Shown here piece by piece: positions 17,246-24,610 of a DNA stretch of 36,281 nucleotides. The number at the start of each line of letters is the position of its first letter. Position 1 is the stretch's first letter. The stretch is from Synechococcus sp. UW69. GTDB taxonomy: Bacteria > Cyanobacteriota > Cyanobacteriia > PCC-6307 > Cyanobiaceae. The notes beneath the pieces were generated by a model that worked only from the letters and a program-made list of their open reading frames with translations, made no database searches and had not been told where the DNA came from. The DNA is taken from contig NZ_UCNW01000012.1 of assembly GCF_900474185.1 (NCBI RefSeq), positions 1-36,281 of the forward strand, read 5' to 3'. The translations under genes and the position numbers were made by a program.

Positions 17246-17986
17246 ATGGCTGTTTTGGACATGCTGGAGCTGCATCAATTCCGCCATTCCGCCTTCTGCC
17301 TCAAGGTGCGGATGGTGTTGCAGGCCAAAGGACTGAGTTTCCGCACCGTGGAGGTGACCCCTGGCGTTGGGCAGGTGGCCGTGTTCCGGCTGTCCGGGCA
17401 ACGGCAGGTGCCTGTGCTGGTGGATGGGGAGCAGGTGATTGCCGACTCCAGTGCCATTGCGCTGCACCTGAATCGGCGTGAGCCCGACCCCGCTTTGATG
17501 CCGGCTGATCCACGCCAGGCTGCCCAGGTGCATCTGTTGGAGGACTGGGCAGATACCACCCTGGCGATGGCAGGTCGCTCGTCCCTGGTGCAGGCCGCGG
17601 CATTAGACGCCGAGCTACGTGTTGCACTGCTGCCCGACGATCTTCCCGATCCCGTGCGTTCGGTGATGGGTGTGATCCCCGGCGGTTGGGTCAGCAACAT
17701 CACCGAGTTGGTCAACCAGAAGGAACGCACCGAGCTTCTTGCCAGCCTTGAGCAGCTCGCCGCCTCGGTGCAAGCCAGCCCCTGGTTGGTTGGCGACAGC
17801 CTCACCCTGGCCGATATCGCCGTGGCAGCCCAGCTGTCGCTGCTTCGCTTCCCCTCGTCCGCGGGTTCGGCCCTGGCTGGCAAGGGTGTGCCGGGGTTGA
17901 GCGATCACCCCAAGCTGCAGTCGCTGTTCCAATGGCGTGACCAGCTTGAACTCAAATTGATGGAGCGGACGCTGGAAGAGGTGTGA
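17246..17986 (+). CDS. Glutathione S-transferase family protein
   Basis: A 246-residue protein. The N-terminal thioredoxin-like domain (about 7-78) has FRHSAFCLKVRMVLQAKGL, the cis-Pro segment QVPVL (Pro56) and the glutathione-contacting ADSSAI motif (66-71). The C-terminal helical domain has the N-capping motif DSLTLADIAVAAQLS near residue 195. This fits a soluble GST of the cyanobacterial type used in detoxification or redox repair; the substrate is unknown. ATG 17246 is the first start, and ATG 17261 is also possible. The last 35 nt overlap the gene on the other strand. Confidence 0.87.
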   Translation: MAVLDMLELHQFRHSAFCLKVRMVLQAKGLSFRTVEVTPGVGQVAVFRLSGQRQVPVLVDGEQVIADSSAIALHLNRREPDPALMPADPRQAAQVHLLEDWADTTLAMAGRSSLVQAAALDAELRVALLPDDLPDPVRSVMGVIPGGWVSNITELVNQKERTELLASLEQLAASVQASPWLVGDSLTLADIAVAAQLSLLRFPSSAGSALAGKGVPGLSDHPKLQSLFQWRDQLELKLMERTLEEV

Positions 17987-18629
17987 AGCGCAGTTTGTAG
18001 TGGTGCTGAGCAATGGCCTGATCCCGCAGGCTTTCGCCTGGGGAGGCATAGCGCCCTTGCCACTGCTCAGCGCAGATGTCTTCGCCGCAGCGGCTGTAGC
18101 GGCTGAGGGTTTCGATTCTGCTCAACCGCGGAGGTCCTGGGGTATGCAAGATCTGCAGCACCAGTTCGTCGGCCAGGAAAGTCTCTGGGTTCGGGCTCTC
18201 CTGGCGGCGGCCCGTCACCGTTGTCTCCAGGAACAGGTCGCCTTTCAGTCGAGCGATCTGGCGATTGGCGGAGTCGGGGTCTTCCTCGACCCCCAGCAGC
18301 TGCTTCCCGAGCAGGGCTCGGCCAATGGCTGTGGCATTGAAGCTTCGATCGCCGATCAGGCGACCGCGTTGGTCGGCCTGGAACCGTGCCTGGTGGAGCA
18401 GAGCTGGATCGCCTGGGGCATCCAGATCAACGCTTTCCACTTGCCAAAGCCCCTCAAACCAGTCGGGATAAACCAGGTCGTCCCGATTCGAGGGCCGCGG
18501 CAACGGTGCCGGAAGGCTCCAATCGGGCCAATTGTTCAGCCGGTGCTCAAGGCTGCCTTGAGCCCAGGCGGGGCCGCCACTGAGCAGGATGGTGAGGCCG
18601 ATCAGCAGCATCCACAACCGCCGTTCCAT
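17952..18629 (-). CDS. Exported protein of unknown function (DUF6816-like)
   Basis: A 225-residue protein with a clear signal peptide (cleavage after AWA, residue 23), so it is probably periplasmic or lumenal. The mature part begins with a Pro/Trp-rich stretch and the conserved-looking YPDWFEGLWQVESVDLDAPG, then beta-rich segments (LIGDRSFNATAIGRALLG, GDLFLETTVTGRRQES). The segment SRYSRCGEDICAEQWQGRY has two Cys. The pattern resembles a cyanobacterial/plant thylakoid-lumen family that I recall as DUF6816; I am not certain of the number. Its ATG (18629-18627) shares a CATG with the start of the CRR7-like gene on the plus strand. Confidence 0.72.
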   Translation of the reverse strand: MERRLWMLLIGLTILLSGGPAWAQGSLEHRLNNWPDWSLPAPLPRPSNRDDLVYPDWFEGLWQVESVDLDAPGDPALLHQARFQADQRGRLIGDRSFNATAIGRALLGKQLLGVEEDPDSANRQIARLKGDLFLETTVTGRRQESPNPETFLADELVLQILHTPGPPRLSRIETLSRYSRCGEDICAEQWQGRYASPGESLRDQAIAQHHYKLRFTPLPASAPSI

Positions 18630-18891
18630 GTCTGATCCCCTGATCCGTGCCCTTGATGACTATGTGGTGCTGGAGCCCGGCAAGCCGGAGCAGCTGCTCA
18701 GCGCTGCAGACACGTTGACATGGCTGAGCGGTTGGTTGCGCTCGCTCGATCAGCTGCCGGCCGATCTTGCCGATCAACCAGATGTTGAATCAGCTGCTCA
18801 GCGTTTGATCGACACGGCCTGCGATCTGGAGATCAGCCCCGGGGTGACCTTGCAGTGGTTTGCAGTACGGCTGGAGCCGCCAACGGTTTGA
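18628..18891 (+). CDS. Chlororespiratory reduction 7-like protein
   Basis: An 87-residue acidic soluble protein: a short start, DDYVVLEPGKPEQLLSAADTL, a Leu/Trp-rich helix, and a C-terminal CDLEISPGVTLQWFAVRLEPP. The opening YVVLEP...EQLL and the ending P...LQW.AVRLE match my memory of the CRR7 family, an assembly factor for the hydrophilic arm of the NDH complex in chloroplasts with cyanobacterial homologues. The ATG at 18628 is in the same CATG as the divergent gene's ATG. The gene ends 2 nt before the aroK stop. The family call is probable, not certain. Confidence 0.68.
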   Translation: MSDPLIRALDDYVVLEPGKPEQLLSAADTLTWLSGWLRSLDQLPADLADQPDVESAAQRLIDTACDLEISPGVTLQWFAVRLEPPTV

Positions 18892-18893
18892 TT

Positions 18894-19469
18894 TCAGTCC
18901 ATGCGGCGCTGGGTCGGATCTTTCAGCAGGCTCGGAAGCAGCTGCAGAATCCCATCGGCAACCGCGTCCGGGGTTTCGTCGTTGATCACCACCGTGAGAT
19001 CGGCTTCGGCATAAAGGGGCTGTCGCTTGTTCAGCAGCGCCTTGAGGTCGGCTTCTGGGTCGGCGGTCTGCAACAGCGGACGCACCGTGCTGTCGGCTTT
19101 AAGGCGTTGCATCAACTGGTCGGGGACCACATCGAGCCAGATCACGATGCCGCTGTGCAGCACCCCCCAGTTCTCCGGTTGGGTCACCACACCACCGCCG
19201 GTGGCCACCACCAGCGAGTGGCGCTGACTGATGGCATTGAGCACCTGGCTTTCCAGGCTGCGGAAGCCTGCTTCGCCATCCCGCTCAAAGATTTCCGGGA
19301 TGCTGCAGCCCGCTGCCTGTTCGATCACAGCATCAGCATCGACAAAGCCGTAACCCAGGCGTTCGGCCAGAGGCCGTCCGGTGCTGGTCTTGCCGCTGCC
19401 CATCATTCCCACCAAGTAGAGGCTTCGCCCGCTCAGTCGCTGCTTAAGGGTGGGGGTGGAATCCGCCAT
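18894..19469 (-). CDS. aroK: Shikimate kinase
   Basis: A 191-residue P-loop kinase phosphorylating shikimate at the 3-position in aromatic amino acid synthesis. The Walker A motif is [11 protein letters not shown] (21-31), with DADAVIEQ as the substrate/Mg-binding Asp segment. FRSLESQVL carries the shikimate-binding Arg, ATGGGVV the Walker B-like loop, and RPLL the lid Arg. The ATG at 19469 gives the usual cyanobacterial N-terminal extension of about 10 residues. It is divergent from the PTPS gene across 51 bp. Confidence 0.95.
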   Translation of the reverse strand: MADSTPTLKQRLSGRSLYLVGMMGSGKTSTGRPLAERLGYGFVDADAVIEQAAGCSIPEIFERDGEAGFRSLESQVLNAISQRHSLVVATGGGVVTQPENWGVLHSGIVIWLDVVPDQLMQRLKADSTVRPLLQTADPEADLKALLNKRQPLYAEADLTVVINDETPDAVADGILQLLPSLLKDPTQRRMD

Positions 19470-19520
19470 GACTCGGAATCGGCATTAGCTCATTAGGATG
19501 CCTCGCGGCCGGAACGTCAC

Positions 19521-20441
19521 ATGACTGAAATGAAGTCACCAGCGCGGCACGGCCAAGGTCGTGGCTGTGTCATTACCCGGCGGGCCTGTTTCAGCGCCAG
19601 CCATCGCTATTGGCTGCCGGAGTTATCCGCCGATGACAACGCCGCCCGTTTTGGGCCCTGCGCTTTGGCACCAGGTCATGGTCACAACTATGAACTGATC
19701 GTGTCCATGGCCGGCGGACTGGATGCCGACGGCATGGTGCTCAACCTCTCGGAGGTGAAGCACGCCATTCGTAACGAGGTCACCGGCCAGCTCGACTTCC
19801 GCTTCCTCAATGAGGCCTGGCCGGAATTCGATGTGTCCGGTCCTTCCGGCTGTCTCCCCACCACTGAGGCCCTGGTGCGGGTGATTTGGCAGCGCCTCAG
19901 CCCGCATCTGCCGATTACGGCTCTGCGCCTCTACGAACAACCGGGCCTTTGGGCCGACTATCTCGGACATCCCATGGACGCCTTCCTCACCATCCGCACT
20001 CACTTCGCTGCTGCCCACCGCCTGGCTCGCCCAGAGCTCAGCCAGGAGGAAAACGAAGCGATCTACGGCAAGTGCGCCCGCCCCCATGGCCATGGCCACA
20101 ACTATCTGGTGGATGTGACCGTGCGCGGTGAGATTGATCCCCGCACCGGCATGGTCTGCGATCTGTCCGCCCTGCAACGCCTCGTGGATGATCTGGTGGT
20201 GGAACCTTTCGATCACACCTTCCTTAACAAGGACGTGCCGTTCTTCGAAGAGTGTGTGCCCACAGCTGAGAACATCGCTTTGCACATCACCGATCGTCTC
20301 TCAAGCCCGATCAAGGCGATTGGTGCCAGCCTGCACAAGGTGCGGCTGCAGGAAAGTCCGAACAATGCGGCTGAGGTCTATGCCGAAGCACCGCAGTTGG
20401 AGATGTCACCGGCTGCACTCGATGCAGTGGCGGCCGTCTGA
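19521..20441 (+). CDS. Tandem-domain 6-pyruvoyl-tetrahydropterin synthase-like protein
   Basis: A 306-residue protein made of two PTPS domains, about twice the usual length. Domain 1 (about 15-150) has zinc ligands His28, His53 and His55, Cys47 in a C-x5-HGH pattern, and pterin-anchoring Glu139; the catalytic Asp-His pair reads Asp92-Phe93. Domain 2 (about 155-290) has His166, Cys185, His191 and His193 (C-x5-HGHNY), an intact Asp231-His232 pair and Glu278. The C-x5-HGH spacing is that of the PTPS-II (biopterin-type) group rather than QueD (C-x3-HGH), though domain 2 also reads C-x3-HGH by its PHGHGH string. It probably acts on dihydroneopterin triphosphate, with domain 2 the active half. The following RibD_C-type reductase gene starts 8 nt downstream. 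Confidence 0.88.
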   Translation: MTEMKSPARHGQGRGCVITRRACFSASHRYWLPELSADDNAARFGPCALAPGHGHNYELIVSMAGGLDADGMVLNLSEVKHAIRNEVTGQLDFRFLNEAWPEFDVSGPSGCLPTTEALVRVIWQRLSPHLPITALRLYEQPGLWADYLGHPMDAFLTIRTHFAAAHRLARPELSQEENEAIYGKCARPHGHGHNYLVDVTVRGEIDPRTGMVCDLSALQRLVDDLVVEPFDHTFLNKDVPFFEECVPTAENIALHITDRLSSPIKAIGASLHKVRLQESPNNAAEVYAEAPQLEMSPAALDAVAAV

Positions 20442-20449
20442 CTGACGGC

Positions 20450-21124
20450 TTGACGCCCCAACCCCCCACCTCTCAATGCCCCACGGTCCGGCTAGTGCTG
20501 GCCATCAGCCTCGACGGCCGCTTGGCACCGCCTCAAGGCGGTGCTGCCCAGCTGGGTGGAGCCGGAGACCGGCGTGCTTTGGAGCAGGCACTGGCTTGGG
20601 CAGATGCCTGCCTGATTGGCGCTGGGACCTTGCGCGCCCATCAGTGCACCTGCTTGATCCGTAACCCTCAGTTATTGGAGCAGCGCCTGCAGGAGGGGCG
20701 ACCGGAGCAGCCGGCCGCTGTGGTGGTCAGCCGATCGCTCGGCTTCTCGCGCACTTGGCAGTTCTTTGACCAGCCACTTCAGCGTTGGCTCTTGGCTCCG
20801 GCACCCATGCATCAGGGCTTTGATCGTTGGTTCCCTTTGGCGCCAACCTGGCCGGAGCGGCTCCAAGCGCTGGGCGCGGCTGGGATTCAGCGGCTCGTGC
20901 TTTTGGGTGGCGCTCAACTCACCGCAGATCTGCTGGCAGCGGACTGCGTCGATGCTCTCCAGCTCACAGTGGTGCCCCAGCTCCTTGGCGGTCCCTTCAG
21001 CTGGTTGCCACTCACGGATTCGCCATTGCCTGCTTCTTTGGTGCAACCGGGCGCCTGGCAGTCCGATGGCGTTGAGGACCTCGGTCACGGGGAGTGGCTT
21101 CTTCGCTACCAGAGGATCCGCTAG
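20450..21124 (+). CDS. RibD C-terminal (DHFR-like) reductase domain protein
   Basis: A 224-residue protein corresponding to the reductase half of RibD without the deaminase half. Visible marks are VRLVLAISLDGRLAPPQGG, GAGDRRALEQALAWADACLIGAGTLR (the NADPH-binding region) and a C-terminal LVLLGGAQLTADLLAADCVDALQLTVVPQLLGG. TTG 20450 is the only start that precedes the first conserved strand with sensible spacing from the upstream stop (8 nt). It may reduce a pyrimidine in riboflavin synthesis. Being coupled to a PTPS gene, reduction of a pterin is an alternative. Substrate unknown. Confidence 0.82.
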   Translation: MTPQPPTSQCPTVRLVLAISLDGRLAPPQGGAAQLGGAGDRRALEQALAWADACLIGAGTLRAHQCTCLIRNPQLLEQRLQEGRPEQPAAVVVSRSLGFSRTWQFFDQPLQRWLLAPAPMHQGFDRWFPLAPTWPERLQALGAAGIQRLVLLGGAQLTADLLAADCVDALQLTVVPQLLGGPFSWLPLTDSPLPASLVQPGAWQSDGVEDLGHGEWLLRYQRIR

Positions 21125-21202
21125 GGAACTTTCCTGAGCCTTTAATCAGTCCGTAGTTCTCTCTGGTTAAGGTCATCAGCGATGGCCAATGACACCGTCT
21201 GA

Positions 21203-22378
21203 ATGACGTCACTCACGGCCCGCTGGCATCGCTCCATCAACGAGATCACTGAGCAGCAGTGGAACAGCCTGGTTGGAGACGATGCCATCCCCTTTTACCG
21301 CTGGAGCTGGTTGGAGGCCCTGGAAAGCTCCGGCAGCACCATCCCTGATCAAGGCTGGCAACCCTTGCATCTGGCCCTCTGGCGGGATGACAGTCCGATT
21401 GCTGTGGCCCCTCTGTTCCTGAAGGGGCACAGCTATGGCGAGTTTGTGTTTGACCAGACCTTTGCGCGCCTCGCCGTTGATCTGGGCTTGCACTACTACC
21501 CCAAGCTGCTTGGGATGAGCCCGGTCAGCCCCGTGCTGGGGTATCGCTTTCATGTGCGGGCTGGAGAAGACGAGGCTCTGCTCACACGGGAGCTGCTGCG
21601 GGCGATTGATCGCTTCTGCGAACAGAATGGCATCCTCAGCTGCAATTTTCTCTATGTGGATCCGCAGTGGCGGCCCCTGGCGGAAGCGGGAGGCTGCGCC
21701 GCCTGGCTGAACCAGCAGAGCCTCTGGAGCCGAGGCGATGATCAGAGCTTTGAGGACTACCTCAAGGGCTTCAATGCCAACCAGCGCCGCAACATCAAGC
21801 GGGAGCGCAAGGCCGTAGCCAAGGCGGGAATCACGGTGACGCCGCTCAGCGGAGACCAGCTCGATCTGAAGCTGCTTCAGACCATGCATCGCTTTTATGA
21901 GCAGCATTGTGCTCGCTGGGGACCATGGGGCAGCAAATATCTGGAGGAGGGGTTTTTTGAAGCGCTGGCACGGCTGCACCGCGATCAGCTGGTGCTCTTC
22001 TCAGCCCACCGCGGTGATCCTCACGATCCGGTCGCCATGTCGATGTGCGTCCAGGACGGCCGTCAGTTGTGGGGCCGGTATTGGGGCAGCAACGAGGAAA
22101 TTGATTGTCTCCACTTTGAAGTCTGTTACTACGCCCCGATTGAATGGGCCCTGGCCAACAACATCACCAGTTTTGACCCTGGAGCCGGTGGCAGTCACAA
22201 ACGTCGCCGGGGCTTTGTGGCACGCCCTCACGCCAGCCTGCACCGGTGGTACCAGCCCCAAATGGATCAGTTGATCCGCACCTGGTTGCCGAAGGTGAAC
22301 GGCCTGATGCTGGAAGAGATCGAGGCCATCAATGCGGAGCTGCCCTTCAAAGCAGAACCTCCTGCCTTGGCTTTGTAG
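21203..22378 (+). CDS. FemAB-like/GNAT N-acyltransferase (DUF482 type)
   Basis: A 391-residue soluble protein. Recognisable segments are IPFYRWSWLEALESSGS, APLFLKGHSYGEFVFD, DYLKGFNANQRRNIKRERK and FDPGAGGSHKRRRGFVARPHASLHRWY, which together match the PF04339 group of FemAB-like acyltransferases with a double GNAT fold. Relatives of this fold attach amino acids to peptidoglycan or other acceptors using charged tRNA or acyl donors; the substrate of this group is not established. The ATG at 21203 follows a 78-bp spacer from the reductase gene, so it may have its own promoter. DUF4346 follows after 9 nt. Confidence 0.8.
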   Translation: MTSLTARWHRSINEITEQQWNSLVGDDAIPFYRWSWLEALESSGSTIPDQGWQPLHLALWRDDSPIAVAPLFLKGHSYGEFVFDQTFARLAVDLGLHYYPKLLGMSPVSPVLGYRFHVRAGEDEALLTRELLRAIDRFCEQNGILSCNFLYVDPQWRPLAEAGGCAAWLNQQSLWSRGDDQSFEDYLKGFNANQRRNIKRERKAVAKAGITVTPLSGDQLDLKLLQTMHRFYEQHCARWGPWGSKYLEEGFFEALARLHRDQLVLFSAHRGDPHDPVAMSMCVQDGRQLWGRYWGSNEEIDCLHFEVCYYAPIEWALANNITSFDPGAGGSHKRRRGFVARPHASLHRWYQPQMDQLIRTWLPKVNGLMLEEIEAINAELPFKAEPPALAL

Positions 22379-22387
22379 GTTGAAGGC

Positions 22388-22795
22388 ATGACCACAACCC
22401 CTGAAGCACCGGCATCGACCGCCGCCGCGATGGATGCCCTGGATCAGCGCCTGTCTCAGCGTTTCATCGCCTTGGACCCGAGCGGATATTTCCTGATCAA
22501 GCTGGATCGTGATGCGGCCGAACTGGTGCTGGAGCAATACGGCAACACCATTGATGACAAAGGGCTGGCCAGAGATTCCGACACCGGTGAGGTGTTGCGT
22601 TGTGACGGGGCAAATGCCCCCCGGCGGCCCTCAGCGATCTATCGCGGCCGTACAGCCAAACAGCTCGGCATTGATCTCACTGAGGGGGATGAGCCTCATC
22701 CGCTGAGTCGTCTCGATCACGCCCTTTATCTCGGGCGAGAGTTGCAGAAGGCCGAACAGTGTCTCCGAGACGGCACGGACTATGTGCAGGACTGA
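22388..22795 (+). CDS. DUF4346 family protein
   Basis: A 135-residue protein. After a low-complexity Thr/Ala/Pro start, it has RFIALDPSGYFLIKLDRDAAELVLEQYGN (25-53), the tetrapyrrole- or nucleotide-like RGRTAKQLGIDLTEG (86-100) and PLSRLDHALYLGRELQKAEQCL (105-126). I recognise this as the cyanobacterial DUF4346 domain, which elsewhere occurs as the C-terminal part of a dihydropteroate-synthase-related protein. Function unknown. It lies 9 nt after the FemAB-like gene and ends 3 nt before the convergent radical-SAM gene. Confidence 0.75.
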   Translation: MTTTPEAPASTAAAMDALDQRLSQRFIALDPSGYFLIKLDRDAAELVLEQYGNTIDDKGLARDSDTGEVLRCDGANAPRRPSAIYRGRTAKQLGIDLTEGDEPHPLSRLDHALYLGRELQKAEQCLRDGTDYVQD

Positions 22796-22798
22796 GTT

Positions 22799-24373
22799 TT
22801 AAACGGGTTGTAATTCTTTTGGAGTGGTGGGTTCTTCAGGCGGCAAGGATTCCAGCTGCTCGCGGATTTCCTGCTGAACGATCGAGCGGTACTCGAGGAA
22901 GTGCTCGTTGTGGGCCAAAACGACCAAAAACTGCTCCAGCAGAGCAGGGTTATGGCGGGCCATCCCAAACATGTATTTCCAGAAACGACTGCGGGTATCG
23001 CGTTTGATCCCCTGACGCCAGACCACGGTGCTCAAAGCCTTGATATCAATCCACGTCGGAAGCTTTGCGGCAGCTTTCCAGCGGGGGGCACCCATTTTCA
23101 GGTAGTAGCTGTAGACCCGATCCATGTAGGCATTGGGTTCGTAGAGCGCGCAGAAGGCTTCCACGTACTCGTTGGCGATGTCTCGGATCGGTCGGGTGGG
23201 TTCGAAGTTGAGCAAGTTGGTCTGATTCACGCCCTTGGCGGCATCTTCTCCCTGAATCAGCCGACCTTCTCGCTCCAGCCGCGCCCATAGGGCTGTCTTG
23301 GGTAAGGCCTGAAGCATGCCCATCATCGCCGCGGGAATGCCCGTGCGGGTCACAAAGTCCACGATCCGGCGGCCTGCTCCATCCTTTTCGCCGTCAAAGC
23401 CGATGATGAAGCCAGCCATGACTCGGATGCCGTTCGCCGTGATCCGGTCAACAGCAGCATCGAGCGGGTTGCGCGTGTTCTGCACCTTGCGGGCTGTTTC
23501 CAGGCTGGCTTCATCTGGAGTTTCGATGCCCAGGAAGACGCTTTCGAATCGCGCATCGTGCATCATCCGCATCATCTCGTCGTCGTCGGCCAGGTCCACG
23601 GAGGCTTCAGTGGCGAAGCTGAACGGGTACCCCCGCTCCTCCTGCCACGTTCGGATCTGCGGTAGCAGCAGCTTGGCGTTGCGCTTGTTGCCGATGAAGT
23701 TGTCGTCTACCAGGAAAATTGAACGCCGCCAGCCCAGGTCGTAGAGGTACTGCAGCTCTGCCACCAATTGCTCGGGGGTTTTGGTTCGAGGTTTGCGGCC
23801 GTAGAGAACGATGATGTCGCAGAACTCGCAGTTGAAGGGGCAGCCGCGGGAGAACTGAACGCTCATCGAGTCGTAGGCGTCGAGCTGCAGGAGATCGAAG
23901 CGGGGAATCGGTGTGGCGGTGACGTCCGGCTTGTCTCCCTCTGAGGTGAAACGACCCTGGGTATCGCCCCGTTCCAGGGCTTCCAGGAACATCGGCAGGG
24001 TGATTTCTCCCTCATCGAGGATCTTGAAATCCGCCAAATCCAGTTCGGGTGCATCCGGTGTGGAGCTGGCGAATGGGCCCCCGATGGCCACCGGCAGACC
24101 CCGCTGCTTGGCCTTGCCGATCTGCACGGCCATGTCGTCCTTCTGAACGATCATTCCCGAAATGATCACCAGCTCGGCCCAGCTCCATTCTTCCTCTGTC
24201 ACCTCCCGCACGTTGCGGTCCACCAGCTTCATCTCCCAGTCCTGGGGCAGCAGCGCTGCAACAGTCACCATCCCCAGGGGAGGCAGCAACACCTTCCGAT
24301 TCACCAGCTCAAGAATCTTCTCGTAACTCCAGAAGGTCTTCGGGAACTCGGGGTAAACAAAAAGGGTGCGCAT
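22799..24373 (-). CDS. B12-binding-domain radical SAM enzyme with DUF4070-type C-terminus
   Basis: A 524-residue class B radical SAM protein. Residues 1 to about 140 form a Rossmann-like cobalamin-binding-type domain; I see no DxHxxG motif, so cobalamin would be bound base-off without a His ligand. The 4Fe-4S cluster motif CPFNCEFC (Cys178, Cys182, Cys185) opens the TIM-barrel part, which continues with FATEASVDLADDDEMMRMM and FLGIETPDEASLETARK. The C-terminal approximately 200 residues resemble DUF4070. This layout is shared with HpnP (hopanoid C2 methylase) and other cobalamin-dependent methylases or cyclases. No hopanoid genes are in view, so the substrate is open. Confidence 0.83.
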   Translation of the reverse strand: MRTLFVYPEFPKTFWSYEKILELVNRKVLLPPLGMVTVAALLPQDWEMKLVDRNVREVTEEEWSWAELVIISGMIVQKDDMAVQIGKAKQRGLPVAIGGPFASSTPDAPELDLADFKILDEGEITLPMFLEALERGDTQGRFTSEGDKPDVTATPIPRFDLLQLDAYDSMSVQFSRGCPFNCEFCDIIVLYGRKPRTKTPEQLVAELQYLYDLGWRRSIFLVDDNFIGNKRNAKLLLPQIRTWQEERGYPFSFATEASVDLADDDEMMRMMHDARFESVFLGIETPDEASLETARKVQNTRNPLDAAVDRITANGIRVMAGFIIGFDGEKDGAGRRIVDFVTRTGIPAAMMGMLQALPKTALWARLEREGRLIQGEDAAKGVNQTNLLNFEPTRPIRDIANEYVEAFCALYEPNAYMDRVYSYYLKMGAPRWKAAAKLPTWIDIKALSTVVWRQGIKRDTRSRFWKYMFGMARHNPALLEQFLVVLAHNEHFLEYRSIVQQEIREQLESLPPEEPTTPKELQPV

Positions 24374-24459
24374 GGCGTCGGGCGTTGATGGATGGACGTC
24401 CGGTTGGCCCGGTTGGAGATACCTCTCAATCGGTATCAGCTATTCACAAACCCTAAGCG

Positions 24460-24483
24460 CATTGGCCTGAACCCAGGCCAATG
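24460..24483. promoter_or_regulatory. Perfect 24-bp palindromic hairpin upstream of petL
   Basis: CATTGGCCTG (24460-24469) and CAGGCCAATG (24474-24483) are perfect 10-bp inverted arms around an AACC loop. It lies in the 144-bp divergent spacer, 34 bp before the petL ATG and 86 bp upstream of the radical-SAM start. No T run follows on either strand, which argues against a simple terminator. It may be an operator or an RNA stem. Confidence 0.6.
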
Positions 24484-24485
24484 TC

Positions 24486-24494
24486 TGATCTAAT
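24486..24494 (+). promoter_or_regulatory. Possible extended -10 promoter of petL
   Basis: TGATCTAAT reads as an extended -10 element (TG, one base, then TCTAAT with one mismatch to TATAAT). It lies 23 bp before the petL ATG and directly after the palindrome, which would then cover the -35 region. No good -35 hexamer is seen. This is a motif guess only. Confidence 0.3.
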
Positions 24495-24517
24495 AGTGGT
24501 CACCTCAGTACTTGCAC

Positions 24518-24610
24518 ATGGGCGTCGGCATCTATCTCGGCCTGGTTGGTTCCGGTCTGGTGACGGCTTTTGTGCTCACCAAGATCCTCAAGGGAATCAA
24601 GCTCATCTGA
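24518..24610 (+). CDS. petL: Cytochrome b6f complex subunit PetL
   Basis: A 30-residue single-helix protein, too short for most gene finders: MGVGIYLGLVGSG, then a hydrophobic helix, ending LKGIKLI. The ending matches plastid and cyanobacterial PetL (plastid forms end in KIRLI), as do the length and the single N-out helix. PetL sits at the periphery of the b6f dimer and stabilises it. I considered PetN, PetG and PetM and rejected them because their conserved sequences differ. Its last 8 nt overlap the convergent MFS gene. Confidence 0.75.
   Translation: MGVGIYLGLVGSGLVTAFVLTKILKGIKLI

Noticed and set aside
19521-20441. QueD assignment for the PTPS protein
   Set aside because: Domain 2 can be read as C-x3-HGH because of its PHGHGH string, but alignment with domain 1 and with biopterin-type enzymes places the zinc pair at His191/His193, giving C-x5-HGHNY, the PTPS-II pattern.
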